Notes: generated by a model not told the origin, from the letters alone. Positions 24,525 to 33,343 are shown, counted from the first letter of the stretch. The stretch: DNA of 38,540 bases from Acidimicrobiia bacterium (GCA_009694415.1 SHUZ01000005.1:1-38540), one strand, 5' to 3'. Program-made: numbers and translations.

Positions 24525-25714
24525 GTACGTTTACGTTTACCTCGGAGTCGGTCACCGAAGGCCATCCAGACAAGATGTGCGACCAGATTTCGGACGCCGT
24601 CCTTGACGCTATTCTCGATGAAGACCCGAATAGCCGGGTCGCGTGTGAATCGCTGGTTACGACTGGGCTCGTCGTGGTTGCGGGTGAAATCAGCACCAGC
24701 GCTCATGTCGACATCCCGCGCGTTGTGCGTGACACGGTTCGTAGCATTGGTTACGACCGTGAGTCATTCGGGTTCGACTCCAACACGTGTGGCGTGATTA
24801 CGTCGATTGACGAGCAGTCGCCCGACATTGCGATGGGCGTCGACAAGGCAGTAGAGCAGCGCGCGGGAACTGGCGACCACTTCGACGAGGTTGGCGCCGG
24901 CGACCAGGGAATGATGTTCGGTTACGCATGTGACGAGACCGATGACCTAATGCCGATGCCCATCTGGCTCGCGCACAAGTTGGCATTCCGCTTGGCCGAA
25001 GTTCGCAAGACTGGCCTGCTCCCATATTTGCGACCCGATGGTAAGACGCAGGTTTCGATCGCATACGAGAACAACCGGCCGACGCGACTTTCGACAGTGC
25101 TGATCTCGACGCAACACGGTCCAGATATCGACATCGAAGGCACAATCAAGCCCGACTTAATCGAGCACGTGATTAGGCCGCTTGTCCCGGAGCAGTTTAT
25201 TGGGGATGACTTCGAAGTTCTTTGTAATCCGACAGGCAACTTCGTGCTTGGCGGCCCACACGCCGATTGCGGCCTAACAGGACGCAAGATCATTGTTGAC
25301 ACTTACGGCGGAATGGCGCGTCACGGCGGCGGGGCGTTCAGCGGCAAGGACCCAACGAAAGTAGACAGGTCGGCGGCATACGCGGCTCGGCATGCCGCAA
25401 AGAACATTGTTGCGGCTGGTGTAGCCACGCGTTGTGAGGTGCAAGTTGCCTATGCGATCGGCGTAGCGCGTCCGGTGTCGATCATGGTTGAGACTTTTGG
25501 TACTTCGGAGATCGCGCCGGAACGACTTGCTGGACTCGTGCAAGAGCACTTCGACCTACGCCCAGCGGCGATCATCGAACGGCTGGATCTGCGGAGGCCG
25601 ATCTTCAAGCGCACAGCGGCCTATGGCCACTTCGGTCGGCCGGAACGAGACTTCACTTGGGAGAGCACAGACCAAGCCGATGCATTCCGAAAGGCAGCCG
25701 AAGCCGTCGCCTAA
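24521..25714 (+). CDS. metK: S-adenosylmethionine synthetase
   Basis: 397 residues, complete. It makes S-adenosylmethionine from methionine and ATP. Signatures are [32 protein letters not shown], and [18 protein letters not shown], which is the glycine-rich P-loop-like region. The start is TTG 24521, preceded by AAGGAG and overlapping the coaBC stop (TTGA). The direct coupling leaves no room for a SAM riboswitch. The gene is followed by an inverted repeat that reaches into priA. Confidence 0.97.
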   Translation: MSTFTFTSESVTEGHPDKMCDQISDAVLDAILDEDPNSRVACESLVTTGLVVVAGEISTSAHVDIPRVVRDTVRSIGYDRESFGFDSNTCGVITSIDEQSPDIAMGVDKAVEQRAGTGDHFDEVGAGDQGMMFGYACDETDDLMPMPIWLAHKLAFRLAEVRKTGLLPYLRPDGKTQVSIAYENNRPTRLSTVLISTQHGPDIDIEGTIKPDLIEHVIRPLVPEQFIGDDFEVLCNPTGNFVLGGPHADCGLTGRKIIVDTYGGMARHGGGAFSGKDPTKVDRSAAYAARHAAKNIVAAGVATRCEVQVAYAIGVARPVSIMVETFGTSEIAPERLAGLVQEHFDLRPAAIIERLDLRRPIFKRTAAYGHFGRPERDFTWESTDQADAFRKAAEAVA

Positions 25715-25720
25715 AAGCGA

Positions 25721-25765
25721 TCTCGGCACGTTCCGGGCCCTATAAGAGCCTCTAACGTGCCGAGA
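25721..25765 (+). repeat. 12-bp perfect inverted repeat spanning the priA start codon
   Basis: TCTCGGCACGTT (25721-25732) and AACGTGCCGAGA (25754-25765) are exact reverse complements around a 21-base loop. The right arm contains the GTG start of priA (25757-25759). In RNA the hairpin would hide this start; in DNA it could be an operator. It also stands six bases past the metK stop, the position of a terminator, but has no T-run. Confidence 0.65.
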
Positions 25766-27562
25766 ATGCTTGGGGAGAGTGTTTGTCGGGTGCGGCCGGA
25801 TCTTCCGGCGGTTGCTCGTGAATTCGATTATCTAGTTCCCGAACCCTTGCGCGCTGAAATTCGCGTAGGCACGATCGTGCGCGTTCCGTTACACGGGCGA
25901 AGCGTGCGCGGTTGGGTTACAGCTACAGATGTCGCGAGCGTTGCAGATCCTGCCCGGTTGCTTCCCGTAAACAAAGTGGTTGGAGCGGGTCCACCGGCTG
26001 ACGTAATCGCTTTGTGCGAGTGGGCAGCGTGGCGCTGGGCAGGGACACCTGTCGCATTCATGCGCGCAGCATCTCCTCCAAATGCCGTGCGCTCGCCATG
26101 GCCAACGTCGCGAAACGCAGTTGATCTTGCGAACCCTCAGCGTGAGGTACTGGCATGGCCACCCGCCGCCGACCGCAGGGAACTTGTGGCCGAGCGCGTC
26201 TATGCGACGGGATCGACGATCGTGATCGTGCCAGACGACAGCCGGGTCGGTTCATTGGTCAAGTATCTAGAGCGTGCAGGGCACACGGCGCTTTTAATGC
26301 ACTCGGGTGAATCGGCTGCACAACGCACACGCGCATGGAGCGATGCGCGAGCGGGGCGATGTGTTGTGATTGGTGGTCGAACTGCGATTTGGGTACCCGT
26401 GCCAGATCTGGCGCACGTGATTGTGCTTGATGAAGGCGACGAGGGACTGCAAGAGGAACGATCACCTACTTGGAATGCCCGTGATGTCGCTGCGATGCGT
26501 GCGTCGCGTTCGGGTGCATCCCTAACGTTGGTTGGGGTGGTGCCATCGTTGGAAGCGATAGCCAGTGCAGGTGATCCCGTTCGGCCGCCAGCAACTCAAG
26601 AGCGCAATGGCTGGCCTCAACTAGAGGTTGTGGACCTGCGCGAAGAGCCACCGGGAACCGCTCTTCTATCGGAACCACTCGCTAGAGCACTACATCGTGC
26701 AGTTGATGCCGGTGGACGCGCCATTTGTATCGTCAATCGAAAAGGGCGCGCACGTCAGCTCACTTGCTTTTCATGTGACTCGCTAGCTGTTTGTGAACGA
26801 TGCAATGCGGCTGTGGTCGAAGGCGAACGTGGTACCGAACGCGGCCTCGTGTCAGCGCGCTTGTCGTGTCCCCAATGTGGGACCGTTCGCCCAATGATCT
26901 GTCTTGGCTGTCACGGAACGCGCATGCGCGCGCGCAGGGTAGGGGTCTCGAGGCTTCGCGACGACCTTGCGCTTCTATTGCCGCGCTCCGAAGTTGCCGC
27001 GGTGGAAGCAGCGACAGACGATGTGCCGGATGTCCCCGTACTAATGGGTACAGAGGCCGTGCTGCACAGATTGCCGCCTGGTCGACCGCTGCTGTTGGCG
27101 GCTTTCCTGGACTTCGATCAGGAACTCGCAGCTCACAGATATCGGGCTGCGCCGCAAGCCGTTGCACTGCTAGCAAGAGCGGCTCGCTTGTTGGGGCCTC
27201 GCAACGGCAACGGCAGGCTCCTCATCCAGACGCGGCTGCCGCAGCATGAGGTAATCGATGTTGCACGCACCGGTGATCCGACGTGCTTGCTTGGAACTGA
27301 GGCCGAACGGAGACGGGAAGTCTCGTACCCACCCTTCGGCGCATTGGCTGAGGTGAGTGGGTCCAGTGCCGCAGTTATGGCGTTGCTCGCGAACTTGCCG
27401 AGCGACATATCGGTTCTCGGGCCTACGGAAACCGGCACCGGCCAGAGAGCCCTCTTGCACGCTATGTCCGACATGGAACTAGCAGACGCGTTGGTACTTG
27501 CGTCGCCCGTAGGTCGTGCTGAAGGGCGGTTACGCATCGCCGTGGATCCGCCGAGAGTCTGA
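25757..27562 (+). CDS. priA: Degenerate primosomal protein N' (PriA-like, probably no helicase activity)
   Basis: 601 residues, against about 730 for E. coli PriA. The N-terminal DNA-binding region (VREFDYLVP-type, FDYLVPEPLRAEIRVGTIVR) and the eight-cysteine zinc region (CFSC and CERC at about 337-349, then CPQC and CLGC at about 370-385) are present. The Walker A GxxGxGKT loop is absent; the matching place reads YATGSTIVIVPDDSR. The DEEH box is DEGDEG. Known actinobacterial PriA proteins share such losses. It may serve as a replication-restart loader without unwinding DNA. The start could be GTG 25757 or ATG 25766; neither has a good ribosome binding site, and the first lies in the inverted repeat. 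Confidence 0.88.
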   Translation: MPRMLGESVCRVRPDLPAVAREFDYLVPEPLRAEIRVGTIVRVPLHGRSVRGWVTATDVASVADPARLLPVNKVVGAGPPADVIALCEWAAWRWAGTPVAFMRAASPPNAVRSPWPTSRNAVDLANPQREVLAWPPAADRRELVAERVYATGSTIVIVPDDSRVGSLVKYLERAGHTALLMHSGESAAQRTRAWSDARAGRCVVIGGRTAIWVPVPDLAHVIVLDEGDEGLQEERSPTWNARDVAAMRASRSGASLTLVGVVPSLEAIASAGDPVRPPATQERNGWPQLEVVDLREEPPGTALLSEPLARALHRAVDAGGRAICIVNRKGRARQLTCFSCDSLAVCERCNAAVVEGERGTERGLVSARLSCPQCGTVRPMICLGCHGTRMRARRVGVSRLRDDLALLLPRSEVAAVEAATDDVPDVPVLMGTEAVLHRLPPGRPLLLAAFLDFDQELAAHRYRAAPQAVALLARAARLLGPRNGNGRLLIQTRLPQHEVIDVARTGDPTCLLGTEAERRREVSYPPFGALAEVSGSSAAVMALLANLPSDISVLGPTETGTGQRALLHAMSDMELADALVLASPVGRAEGRLRIAVDPPRV

Positions 27563-27582
27563 GAAGGCGCCCCCTGTAACAT

Positions 27583-28116
27583 GTGGCTGTGACTGCTTTT
27601 TCAATTCGAATCTTCGGCGATCCCGTATTGCGCGTTCCGGCCAAGAAGGTAACTGAGATAGACGGCGGACTCGCTCGGCTGGTCGCCACGATGTACGTGA
27701 CGATGGATGTCTCTCGCGGCGCCGGTTTGGCGGCACCGCAGGTCGGCGTTCAAAAGCAGTTGTTCACCTACGACGTGGGAGATGGACCACAAGCGCTCAT
27801 AAATCCGGAAATAGTTGACCAATCTGGTGAGTGTGCATACGACGAAGGGTGTCTTTCGATACCGGGGTTCTATTTCGAAATCGTGCGTCCTGAACGCGTG
27901 ACGATGAGCGGCCTCGACCCCGAAGGCAATGAGGTCGTGGTCGAAGCTGATGACATTCTGAGTCGCGTGTTGCAACACGAACTAGATCATCTCAATGGCA
28001 CGCTGATGCTCGATCGCCTTGATCCGGATGAACGGAAGAAGGCGTTGAAGCTGATACGTGAACAGGACCTGAGTAAAATACAAGTTCCCCGCGGCAGTCG
28101 CCATCGCCGGCTTTAG
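27583..28116 (+). CDS. def: Peptide deformylase
   Basis: 177 residues. It removes the formyl group from new proteins. All three family motifs are intact: GAGLAAPQVG (46-55), EGCLSIPG (88-95) with metal ligand Cys90, and QHELDHLNG (131-139) with His132, Glu133 and His136. GTG 27583 or GTG 27589 could be the start; the second would remove two residues. It is placed just before fmt, the enzyme that adds the formyl group on tRNA, a common pairing. Confidence 0.95.
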   Translation: MAVTAFSIRIFGDPVLRVPAKKVTEIDGGLARLVATMYVTMDVSRGAGLAAPQVGVQKQLFTYDVGDGPQALINPEIVDQSGECAYDEGCLSIPGFYFEIVRPERVTMSGLDPEGNEVVVEADDILSRVLQHELDHLNGTLMLDRLDPDERKKALKLIREQDLSKIQVPRGSRHRRL

Positions 28117-28117
28117 T

Positions 28118-28957
28118 TTGAGACTCGTCTACCTCGGTACGCCCAACGAGTCCGTTCAACCGATGCTTGCATTGTTGGATGCAGGTCACGAGATTTCGTT
28201 AGTTGTCACGCAACCCGATCGGAAGCGCAGTCGTGGATCCGGGCTTTCGCCGAGTCCCGTGAAGGCGGCCGCGATTGAACGCGGGCTCGCCGTTGCAACA
28301 CCGGAGCGCGCAATAGAAGTAGCCGATCTCGTTAGGTCGAGTGGGGCCGATCTCGCGATCGTCGTTGCATTCGGGCAGTTGCTGCCTAAGGCACTTCTTG
28401 ATTCGCTCCCACTCGGATTCCTAAATTTGCACTTCTCGTTGTTGCCCCGATGGCGCGGAGCTGCTCCCGTTGAGCGAGCGATCCTTGCCGATGATCCGAG
28501 TACCGGGGTATGCGTCATGTTGCTAGACGAAGGACTCGACACAGGGCCCGTGTACGCACGCGAAACAACGGCCATACGAAATGACGAATCCGCTGGCGAG
28601 TTGACGGCGCGACTCGTAACGCTTGGCACAGAACTGTTGCTACGAACGTTGCCGCTCGTAGGAGTGGCGACACCTGATCCGCAGACCGGTGAGCCACAGC
28701 ACGCATCCAAACTGTCTGTCGACGAGTTCAGATTGGATCTGATGATGCCCCCAGATCACAACGTGCGTGTAGTCCGTGCAGGTAATCCGCGACCGGGCGC
28801 TTGGATAGAAACAGATGGCAAGCGTTTAAAGGTGCTCGCCGCAAATGTCGTCGAGGGCGCGTTCGTTCCCACCCTCGTGCAACCGGCTGGCAAACCCGAG
28901 ATGCCCTTTGCATCTTGGAAGGCGGGCAACCGGGGAACGGACCCCTTCGTCTCATGA
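28118..28957 (+). CDS. fmt: Methionyl-tRNA formyltransferase
   Basis: 279 residues, about 30 shorter than typical. It formylates Met on the initiator tRNA. The catalytic Asn-His pair is in NLHFSLLPRWRGAAP (Asn103, His105) and the catalytic Asp in DEGLDTGPVY. The C-terminal OB-like domain is short: KLSVDEFRLD, then the RAGNPRPGAWIETDGKRLKV segment. The start is TTG 28118, one base after the def stop, so coupling is likely. The stop overlaps rsmB by four bases (ATGA). Confidence 0.93.
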   Translation: MRLVYLGTPNESVQPMLALLDAGHEISLVVTQPDRKRSRGSGLSPSPVKAAAIERGLAVATPERAIEVADLVRSSGADLAIVVAFGQLLPKALLDSLPLGFLNLHFSLLPRWRGAAPVERAILADDPSTGVCVMLLDEGLDTGPVYARETTAIRNDESAGELTARLVTLGTELLLRTLPLVGVATPDPQTGEPQHASKLSVDEFRLDLMMPPDHNVRVVRAGNPRPGAWIETDGKRLKVLAANVVEGAFVPTLVQPAGKPEMPFASWKAGNRGTDPFVS

Positions 28958-30291
28958 CTGATACGAATGTGAAACAGACCGCACGGGGTGTGGCGCTTGC
29001 CGCACTTGTCAGGATTGAAGACGGTGCATACGCGAACGTAGCGTTGCCAGCGATCCTTCGGCGCAGCGAACTCGATACGCGTTCGCGGGCACAAGCGACA
29101 GACCTGGTCTATGGAACCTTGAGGCGTCAGCGTTCCCTCGATTACTTGTTATCTCAGAAGATGAACCGCAAAATCGCCGCACTCGACCCGCCCGTTCGTG
29201 CAGCACTTCGCATGGGTGTGTTCCAACTCGTGGAGGGTGTACCTGCGCACGCAGCGGTTGGTGAAACGGTCACCGAGATCGGTCTTGTGCAGGCGTATGC
29301 GAGGGGCTATGTGAACGCGGTGCTCCGTCGCGTAAGTGAGATGGGCCCCGATTGGCCATGGCCACAAGGCGACAACACAAAATCTCTAGCGGTTCGAACA
29401 TCGATGCCAGATTGGATAGCGGAACTCCTCGTCAACGATCTGGGTTACGAATCTGCACGCGGCATGCTCGAAGCTGCTAATCGGCCTGGAGTGTTGACGC
29501 TACGCCCAAACATGTTGCGTACATCTTGCGATGATCTTGTTAAAGAGCTGGAACGTGACGGTGCAACGGTGCAACGCGGAGCACTAATTGAGGATTCGCT
29601 ACTGGTTTATGGAGCAGGTGATCCAGCAATCCTCCCCGCGATAGCGGCAGGTCGCGCCACGCCCCAAGACCAAGCGAGCCAAGAAGTGGCGAGGCTGGTC
29701 GGAGCGCAGCCAGGAGAATGCATTCTTGAAATTGGTGCAGCTCCTGGTGGGAAGGCGACAGCGATCGCGGAAGCGATGAACGATACAGGTCAAGTCGTCG
29801 CGCTTGATTCCGATACGGGTCGTCTGCGGTTAGTCACGAACGCAAAAGCGCGTCTTGGACTTCAGTCGGTGACTGCCGTTGCCGCCGACGGTCGAAAACC
29901 GGGATTGCGGCCGAACCATTTCGATCGCGTACTTGTAGATGCGCCATGCACCGGCCTCGGAGTTCTGAGTCGACGGCCTGAGGCAAGATGGCGTTTGCGT
30001 CCAGAACAGATATCGCAGCTTGGAAATCTGCAACGCGAATTGCTTACATCGGCAGCGGGGCTCGTGAAACCCGGCGGACTCCTCGTGTATTCGGTATGCA
30101 CATTGACCGCTGTTGAGACGCACGCCATAGGGGACTGGGCGGTCAACACTTTTGATGGCCTGGTGCCGGAGCCACTACCGGATGCACCTTGGGAACAAGA
30201 TGGACCGGGAGCTCGTCTCCTACCGCAGGCAGCGGGAACCGATGGCATGTGGATACTCCGGTTGCGTAAGCGCAACCCAGGCGCCGGGTAG
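28954..30291 (+). CDS. rsmB: 16S rRNA m5C methyltransferase RsmB/Sun family
   Basis: 445 residues. It methylates a cytosine of 16S rRNA (C967 in E. coli). An N-terminal NusB-like RNA-binding domain occupies about 1-140 (ARGVALAALVRIEDGAYANV), followed by the SAM-dependent domain. The SAM loop is ILEIGAAPGGKATAIAEAM. The two catalytic cysteines are in VDAPCTGLG (about 332) and YSVCTLTAVE (about 382). The ATG at 28954 is chosen over the in-frame codon at 28801 because it overlaps the fmt stop and begins at the domain's usual start. Confidence 0.94.
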   Translation: MTDTNVKQTARGVALAALVRIEDGAYANVALPAILRRSELDTRSRAQATDLVYGTLRRQRSLDYLLSQKMNRKIAALDPPVRAALRMGVFQLVEGVPAHAAVGETVTEIGLVQAYARGYVNAVLRRVSEMGPDWPWPQGDNTKSLAVRTSMPDWIAELLVNDLGYESARGMLEAANRPGVLTLRPNMLRTSCDDLVKELERDGATVQRGALIEDSLLVYGAGDPAILPAIAAGRATPQDQASQEVARLVGAQPGECILEIGAAPGGKATAIAEAMNDTGQVVALDSDTGRLRLVTNAKARLGLQSVTAVAADGRKPGLRPNHFDRVLVDAPCTGLGVLSRRPEARWRLRPEQISQLGNLQRELLTSAAGLVKPGGLLVYSVCTLTAVETHAIGDWAVNTFDGLVPEPLPDAPWEQDGPGARLLPQAAGTDGMWILRLRKRNPGAG

Positions 30292-30302
30292 GGTGCATTC
30301 AT

Positions 30303-30959
30303 ATGGGAAAGATCGCGCCGTCGATCCTCTCCGCGGATTTCGCAGACCTGGCAGCCGAGGTCGAGCGAGTTAGGCCGCAAGCCGATCTGCTCCATGTAGA
30401 TGTGATGGACGGACACTTCGTCCCCGTCCTCACGATCGGCGCTCCGGTTGTTCGATGTCTGCGCCCGCGCACCGACCTTTATCTTGACTGTCACCTAATG
30501 GTCAACAATCCAGGAGATCTGCTTGATGACTTCGCGAAGGCAGGGGCCGACTCGTGCACGGTCCATGTAGAGCTCGGTGATCCGCGTCCGTTGTTCGACC
30601 GAATGCGCGCGCATGGAATGCGAGTTGGATTGGTACACAATCCCGAGACGCCATTGGATGCGGTACTTCCATATCTAGAGGAAATCGATTTATTGCTGTT
30701 TATGAGCGTGAACCCGGGATGGGGCGGTCAAGCATTTATCCCGAAAGTTCTCGATAAGGTGCGCGAGGCCCGACGCATTGTCGACGACCGAGGTCTAGCA
30801 GTGGAACTCGAAATCGATGGCGGCATCAACACCGAGACGGCCGCGTTAGCCGCGTCGGCAGGCGCGGACATATTGGTGGCGGGGAGCGCGATCTTTCGGG
30901 CACCGGATCCGCTGGAAGCAGCGCGCGCCATTCGGGAATGCGCGTGGCCGACGTCGTAA
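30303..30959 (+). CDS. rpe: Ribulose-phosphate 3-epimerase
   Basis: 218-residue TIM barrel that interconverts ribulose 5-phosphate and xylulose 5-phosphate in the pentose phosphate pathway, which also supplies the ribulose 5-phosphate used by RibBA downstream. Motifs are IAPSILSADFADL, HVDVMDGHFVP with two metal ligands, LDCHLMV with the third, MSVNPGWGGQAFIP, and EIDGGIN with the fourth. The end overlaps the next gene by 22 bases. Confidence 0.96.
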   Translation: MGKIAPSILSADFADLAAEVERVRPQADLLHVDVMDGHFVPVLTIGAPVVRCLRPRTDLYLDCHLMVNNPGDLLDDFAKAGADSCTVHVELGDPRPLFDRMRAHGMRVGLVHNPETPLDAVLPYLEEIDLLLFMSVNPGWGGQAFIPKVLDKVREARRIVDDRGLAVELEIDGGINTETAALAASAGADILVAGSAIFRAPDPLEAARAIRECAWPTS

Positions 30960-31441
30960 CGCCGCCAAAGGCGAAAGTTCTTACCGTCTCAGACGGTGTG
31001 GCCGAAGGTGTTCGCGAAGACCGTTCCGGCACCGCGCTCGTCGTGCGTTTGCGCGAGAGTGGATTTGATGTAGTTGATCATCGTGTCGTAAGAGACGGTA
31101 TCGACTCGGTGTCCGTGGGGCTGCGTGAGTTGGCCGATGGATTCGCAGGACTCATCGTGACAACAGGAGGCACCGGCTTCGGGCCTAGAGACCTAACGCC
31201 AGAGGGAACCGCAGCCGTCTTGGAACGCGAAGCTCCGGGAATCGTCGAGGCCATACGGCGAGCGAGCGATGAGGGCGACCGCGGGTTCGGGATGCTCTCG
31301 CGGGCTAGGGCTGGAACGCTCGGCCAGGCTCTCGTTGTCAACACTCCTGGATCATCGAGCGGTGCCCTCGAAGCCCTAGAAGTCGTTCTTCCGATCGTGA
31401 GCCATGCCCTGGATTTGCTCTCCGGCGGTCGCCCCCATTGA
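30938..31441 (+). CDS. MoaB/Mog-type molybdopterin-binding protein
   Basis: 167 residues of the MoaB/Mog family (molybdopterin adenylyltransferase). Visible are KVLTVSDGVAEGVREDRSG, the TTGGTGFGPRDLTPEGT signature of the family, and LVVNTPGSSSGALEALE near the end. It is the right length for MoaB/Mog. No other molybdenum cofactor gene is nearby. The ATG at 30938 lies within rpe, a 22-base overlap. Its place between rpe and ribD suggests convenience of expression and not a shared pathway. Confidence 0.9.
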   Translation: MRVADVVTPPKAKVLTVSDGVAEGVREDRSGTALVVRLRESGFDVVDHRVVRDGIDSVSVGLRELADGFAGLIVTTGGTGFGPRDLTPEGTAAVLEREAPGIVEAIRRASDEGDRGFGMLSRARAGTLGQALVVNTPGSSSGALEALEVVLPIVSHALDLLSGGRPH

Positions 31442-31468
31442 GATTACCAAAATAGAACGTGTTACAAT
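31438..31468 (+). promoter_or_regulatory. Candidate promoter of the rib operon (extended -10)
   Basis: TGT followed by TACAAT (31463-31468) is an extended -10 element. A TTGAGA at 31438-31443 stands 19 bases upstream, slightly far for a -35. The surrounding 60 bases are clearly AT-richer than the rest of the window, and the 104-base gap (or 122, depending on the ribD start) is one of the largest in the plus-strand run. Confidence 0.5.
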
Positions 31469-31473
31469 TTTGG
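31447..31473. promoter_or_regulatory. Operator-like imperfect palindrome over the ribD -10 box
   Basis: CCAAAAT (31447-31453) and ATTTTGG (31467-31473) are exact reverse complements. Inside them AAC (31456-31458) and GTT (31461-31463) are also complementary. The palindrome covers the TACAAT box. An overlapping longer pair, ATTACCA (31443-31449) and TGGTAAT (31482-31488), offers an alternative fold. A repressor site is a fair reading; the regulator is unknown. Confidence 0.45.
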
Positions 31474-31514
31474 AAGAATCATGGTAATATCCCCTTCTAA
31501 TCAACAGCATTTGC

Positions 31515-31552
31515 CTACTGATTCGGGGAGATTTCCCGAGTAGCGGTGATAG
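31515..31552 (+). promoter_or_regulatory. Hairpin in the ribD leader, with a segment resembling part of an FMN riboswitch
   Basis: CTAC-TGAT-TCGGG (31515-31527) can pair with CCCGA-GTAG (31535-31543) as a nine-pair stem with a TGAT bulge. The segment from 31531 to 31552, with TTTCCCGA and GCGGTGATAG, looks like the 5' part of the RFN (FMN riboswitch) consensus. The rest of that six-helix element is missing, so this is at best a remnant. Confidence 0.35.
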
Positions 31553-31563
31553 CGGGTGTGCCG

Positions 31564-32685
31564 ATGCAACTGAGCGATGGCGAATTCATGGGCAGAGCGA
31601 TCAGAGTCGCGCAAGTCGGAAAAACACGTAGTGCTCCGAATCCATGGGTCGGTTGTGTCGTGGTATCCGAAGGCGCGATTATTGGCGAAGGAGCAACACA
31701 TGCTCCCGGGGGACCGCATGCCGAAATAGGGGCACTCGCGGCGGCGGGCGACCGAGCGAGGGGAGCCACGGCATACGTAACGCTGGAGCCATGCTCGCAC
31801 TTTGGCCGAACCCCTCCGTGTGTGGATGCCCTCATCGCTGCAGGCGTTAAGCGCGTGGTTACCGGCATCGAAGATCCAGACCCACTAGTGGCAGGTGAAG
31901 GACACGCACGCCTTCGTGCAGCGGGGCTCGACGTCACGGAAGGCGTGGGAGCCGCCGCTGTCCGAAGTGACCTCGCTTCGTATGTGCATCAACGTAAGAC
32001 GGGACGCGCATTCTGCCTTTGCAAAACAGCAGCAAGTCTCGATGGCCGTACCGCTGCCGCAGACGGCAGTTCGCAATGGATTACCGGCACAGAAGCGCGC
32101 GCGGATGCACACCGCCTACGCGCGGAATCGCAGGCTGTTGTTGTGGGTTCCTATACGGCGATCACGGATCGGCCGTCACTAACGGCGCGAGACATTGACC
32201 CATTACCGCTCACGCAACCTGTGCGCGTGCTCATTGATGCAAAAGGACGCGTCTCGGCAGAAGGGCCGCTATTCGACACGGCATTAGCGCGCACACTTGT
32301 GATCACGACCGACGCGTCCACCTCTCGGCGGCGAGAAGAGTGGGGGGAAACCGGCGCAGCGGTAGAAGTTGTCGATACTGGGCCGCTGGGCAGGGGAGTA
32401 GATCTCCGGGCGATGTTGCAGATTTTGGTGGAGCGATTTGGAGTCATACAAGCGATGATCGAAGGTGGAGCACGGCTGCATGGGGCTTTGATCGCCGAGG
32501 GTCTCGTAGACCGCATGGTGTCCTATGTCGCTCCCGTGATCATCGGCGACGGTGGTATGCCGATGTTGGGGTTCGCAGGAGCGGAGACGATTGCCGGAGC
32601 ATTGCGTTGGTCTTTGATTGATGTCGCTCGCTTTGGAGAAGACGTGAGACTCACGTTCGAACCACCAACCGTGGAGGTGGATTGA
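31564..32685 (+). CDS. ribD: Bifunctional riboflavin deaminase/reductase RibD
   Basis: 373 residues from ATG 31564. GTG 31546 is an alternative that adds six residues. It performs the second and third steps of riboflavin synthesis from the GTP branch. The N-terminal deaminase has zinc ligands His52 in PHAEIGAL and Cys77 and Cys86 in EPCSHFGRTPPC. The reductase domain from about 150 begins CLCKTAASLDGRTA, with SSQWITGTEAR, and AMIEGGARLHGALI near the end. It heads ribD-ribE-ribBA-ribH, the full riboflavin set. Confidence 0.95.
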   Translation: MQLSDGEFMGRAIRVAQVGKTRSAPNPWVGCVVVSEGAIIGEGATHAPGGPHAEIGALAAAGDRARGATAYVTLEPCSHFGRTPPCVDALIAAGVKRVVTGIEDPDPLVAGEGHARLRAAGLDVTEGVGAAAVRSDLASYVHQRKTGRAFCLCKTAASLDGRTAAADGSSQWITGTEARADAHRLRAESQAVVVGSYTAITDRPSLTARDIDPLPLTQPVRVLIDAKGRVSAEGPLFDTALARTLVITTDASTSRRREEWGETGAAVEVVDTGPLGRGVDLRAMLQILVERFGVIQAMIEGGARLHGALIAEGLVDRMVSYVAPVIIGDGGMPMLGFAGAETIAGALRWSLIDVARFGEDVRLTFEPPTVEVD

Positions 32686-33341
32686 TGTTCACGGGAATCG
32701 TCGAAGAACTCGGTTCCGTTCGCGCTGTCACGCCAAGCGCTGGCGGCAGCCGACTCGAAATCACTTCCGCGAGGGTGCTCGAAGACGCTGCGTTGGGTGC
32801 CTCGATCTCGGTTAACGGTTGCTGTCTCACCGTCATTGAAATTGGGAAGGGTTGGTGGGCTGCTGACGCCGTCACCGAAACGCTCGAGCGGTCGACTCTC
32901 GGCCTGTTGTCTGTTGGCGACCCAGTGAATCTCGAACGACCCGTACGCGCTTTAGATCGGCTTGGTGGGCATATCGTGCAAGGCCATGTCGACGGCGTAG
33001 GCGTTCTCCTTGAACGCACAGAATTACCGGACCTTTCAGTTCGGATCCGTGTTGAGGTGGCCGACGCGCTCGGCCGCTATGTGGTCGAGAAGGGCTCGAT
33101 AGCCCTCGACGGCGTTAGCCTGACGGTTGCCGCGCTTACGGATAATTCGGATGCTGCCGGTACCGCTACGACGGTTGTTGATGTTGCCGTGATCCCGCAT
33201 ACCCTCGCCTCAACAACGCTGGGCGCCAAGGGCCCAGGGGATCCGGTGAACCTCGAGGTCGATGTGCTTGCCAAGCATGTTGAGCGATTGCTATTGGTAG
33301 ATAACCAGAAAATTCAACAGTTCGAAAACAGGAAAGGCTGA
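32685..33341 (+). CDS. ribE: Riboflavin synthase alpha chain
   Basis: 218 residues. It converts two 6,7-dimethyl-8-ribityllumazines to riboflavin plus the pyrimidine substrate of RibH. The start MFTGIVEELG is typical. Two lumazine-binding repeats are visible, with ISVNGCCLTVIEI in the first and IALDGVSLTVAAL in the second. The ATG at 32685 overlaps the ribD stop by one base (TGATG) and follows a strong GGAGGTGG. The adjacent ORF codon TTG 32682 is not needed. ribBA begins three bases after the stop. Confidence 0.95.
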   Translation: MFTGIVEELGSVRAVTPSAGGSRLEITSARVLEDAALGASISVNGCCLTVIEIGKGWWAADAVTETLERSTLGLLSVGDPVNLERPVRALDRLGGHIVQGHVDGVGVLLERTELPDLSVRIRVEVADALGRYVVEKGSIALDGVSLTVAALTDNSDAAGTATTVVDVAVIPHTLASTTLGAKGPGDPVNLEVDVLAKHVERLLLVDNQKIQQFENRKG

Positions 33342-33343
33342 CG

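Noticed and set aside
28186-28710. 174-residue minus-strand frame inside fmt
   Set aside because: Antisense to a conserved gene, low-complexity Ser-rich composition, no start signal.
31442-31563. Complete FMN riboswitch before ribD
   Set aside because: Only a short 5'-like segment is present. The later conserved helices are missing and the space before ribD is too small.
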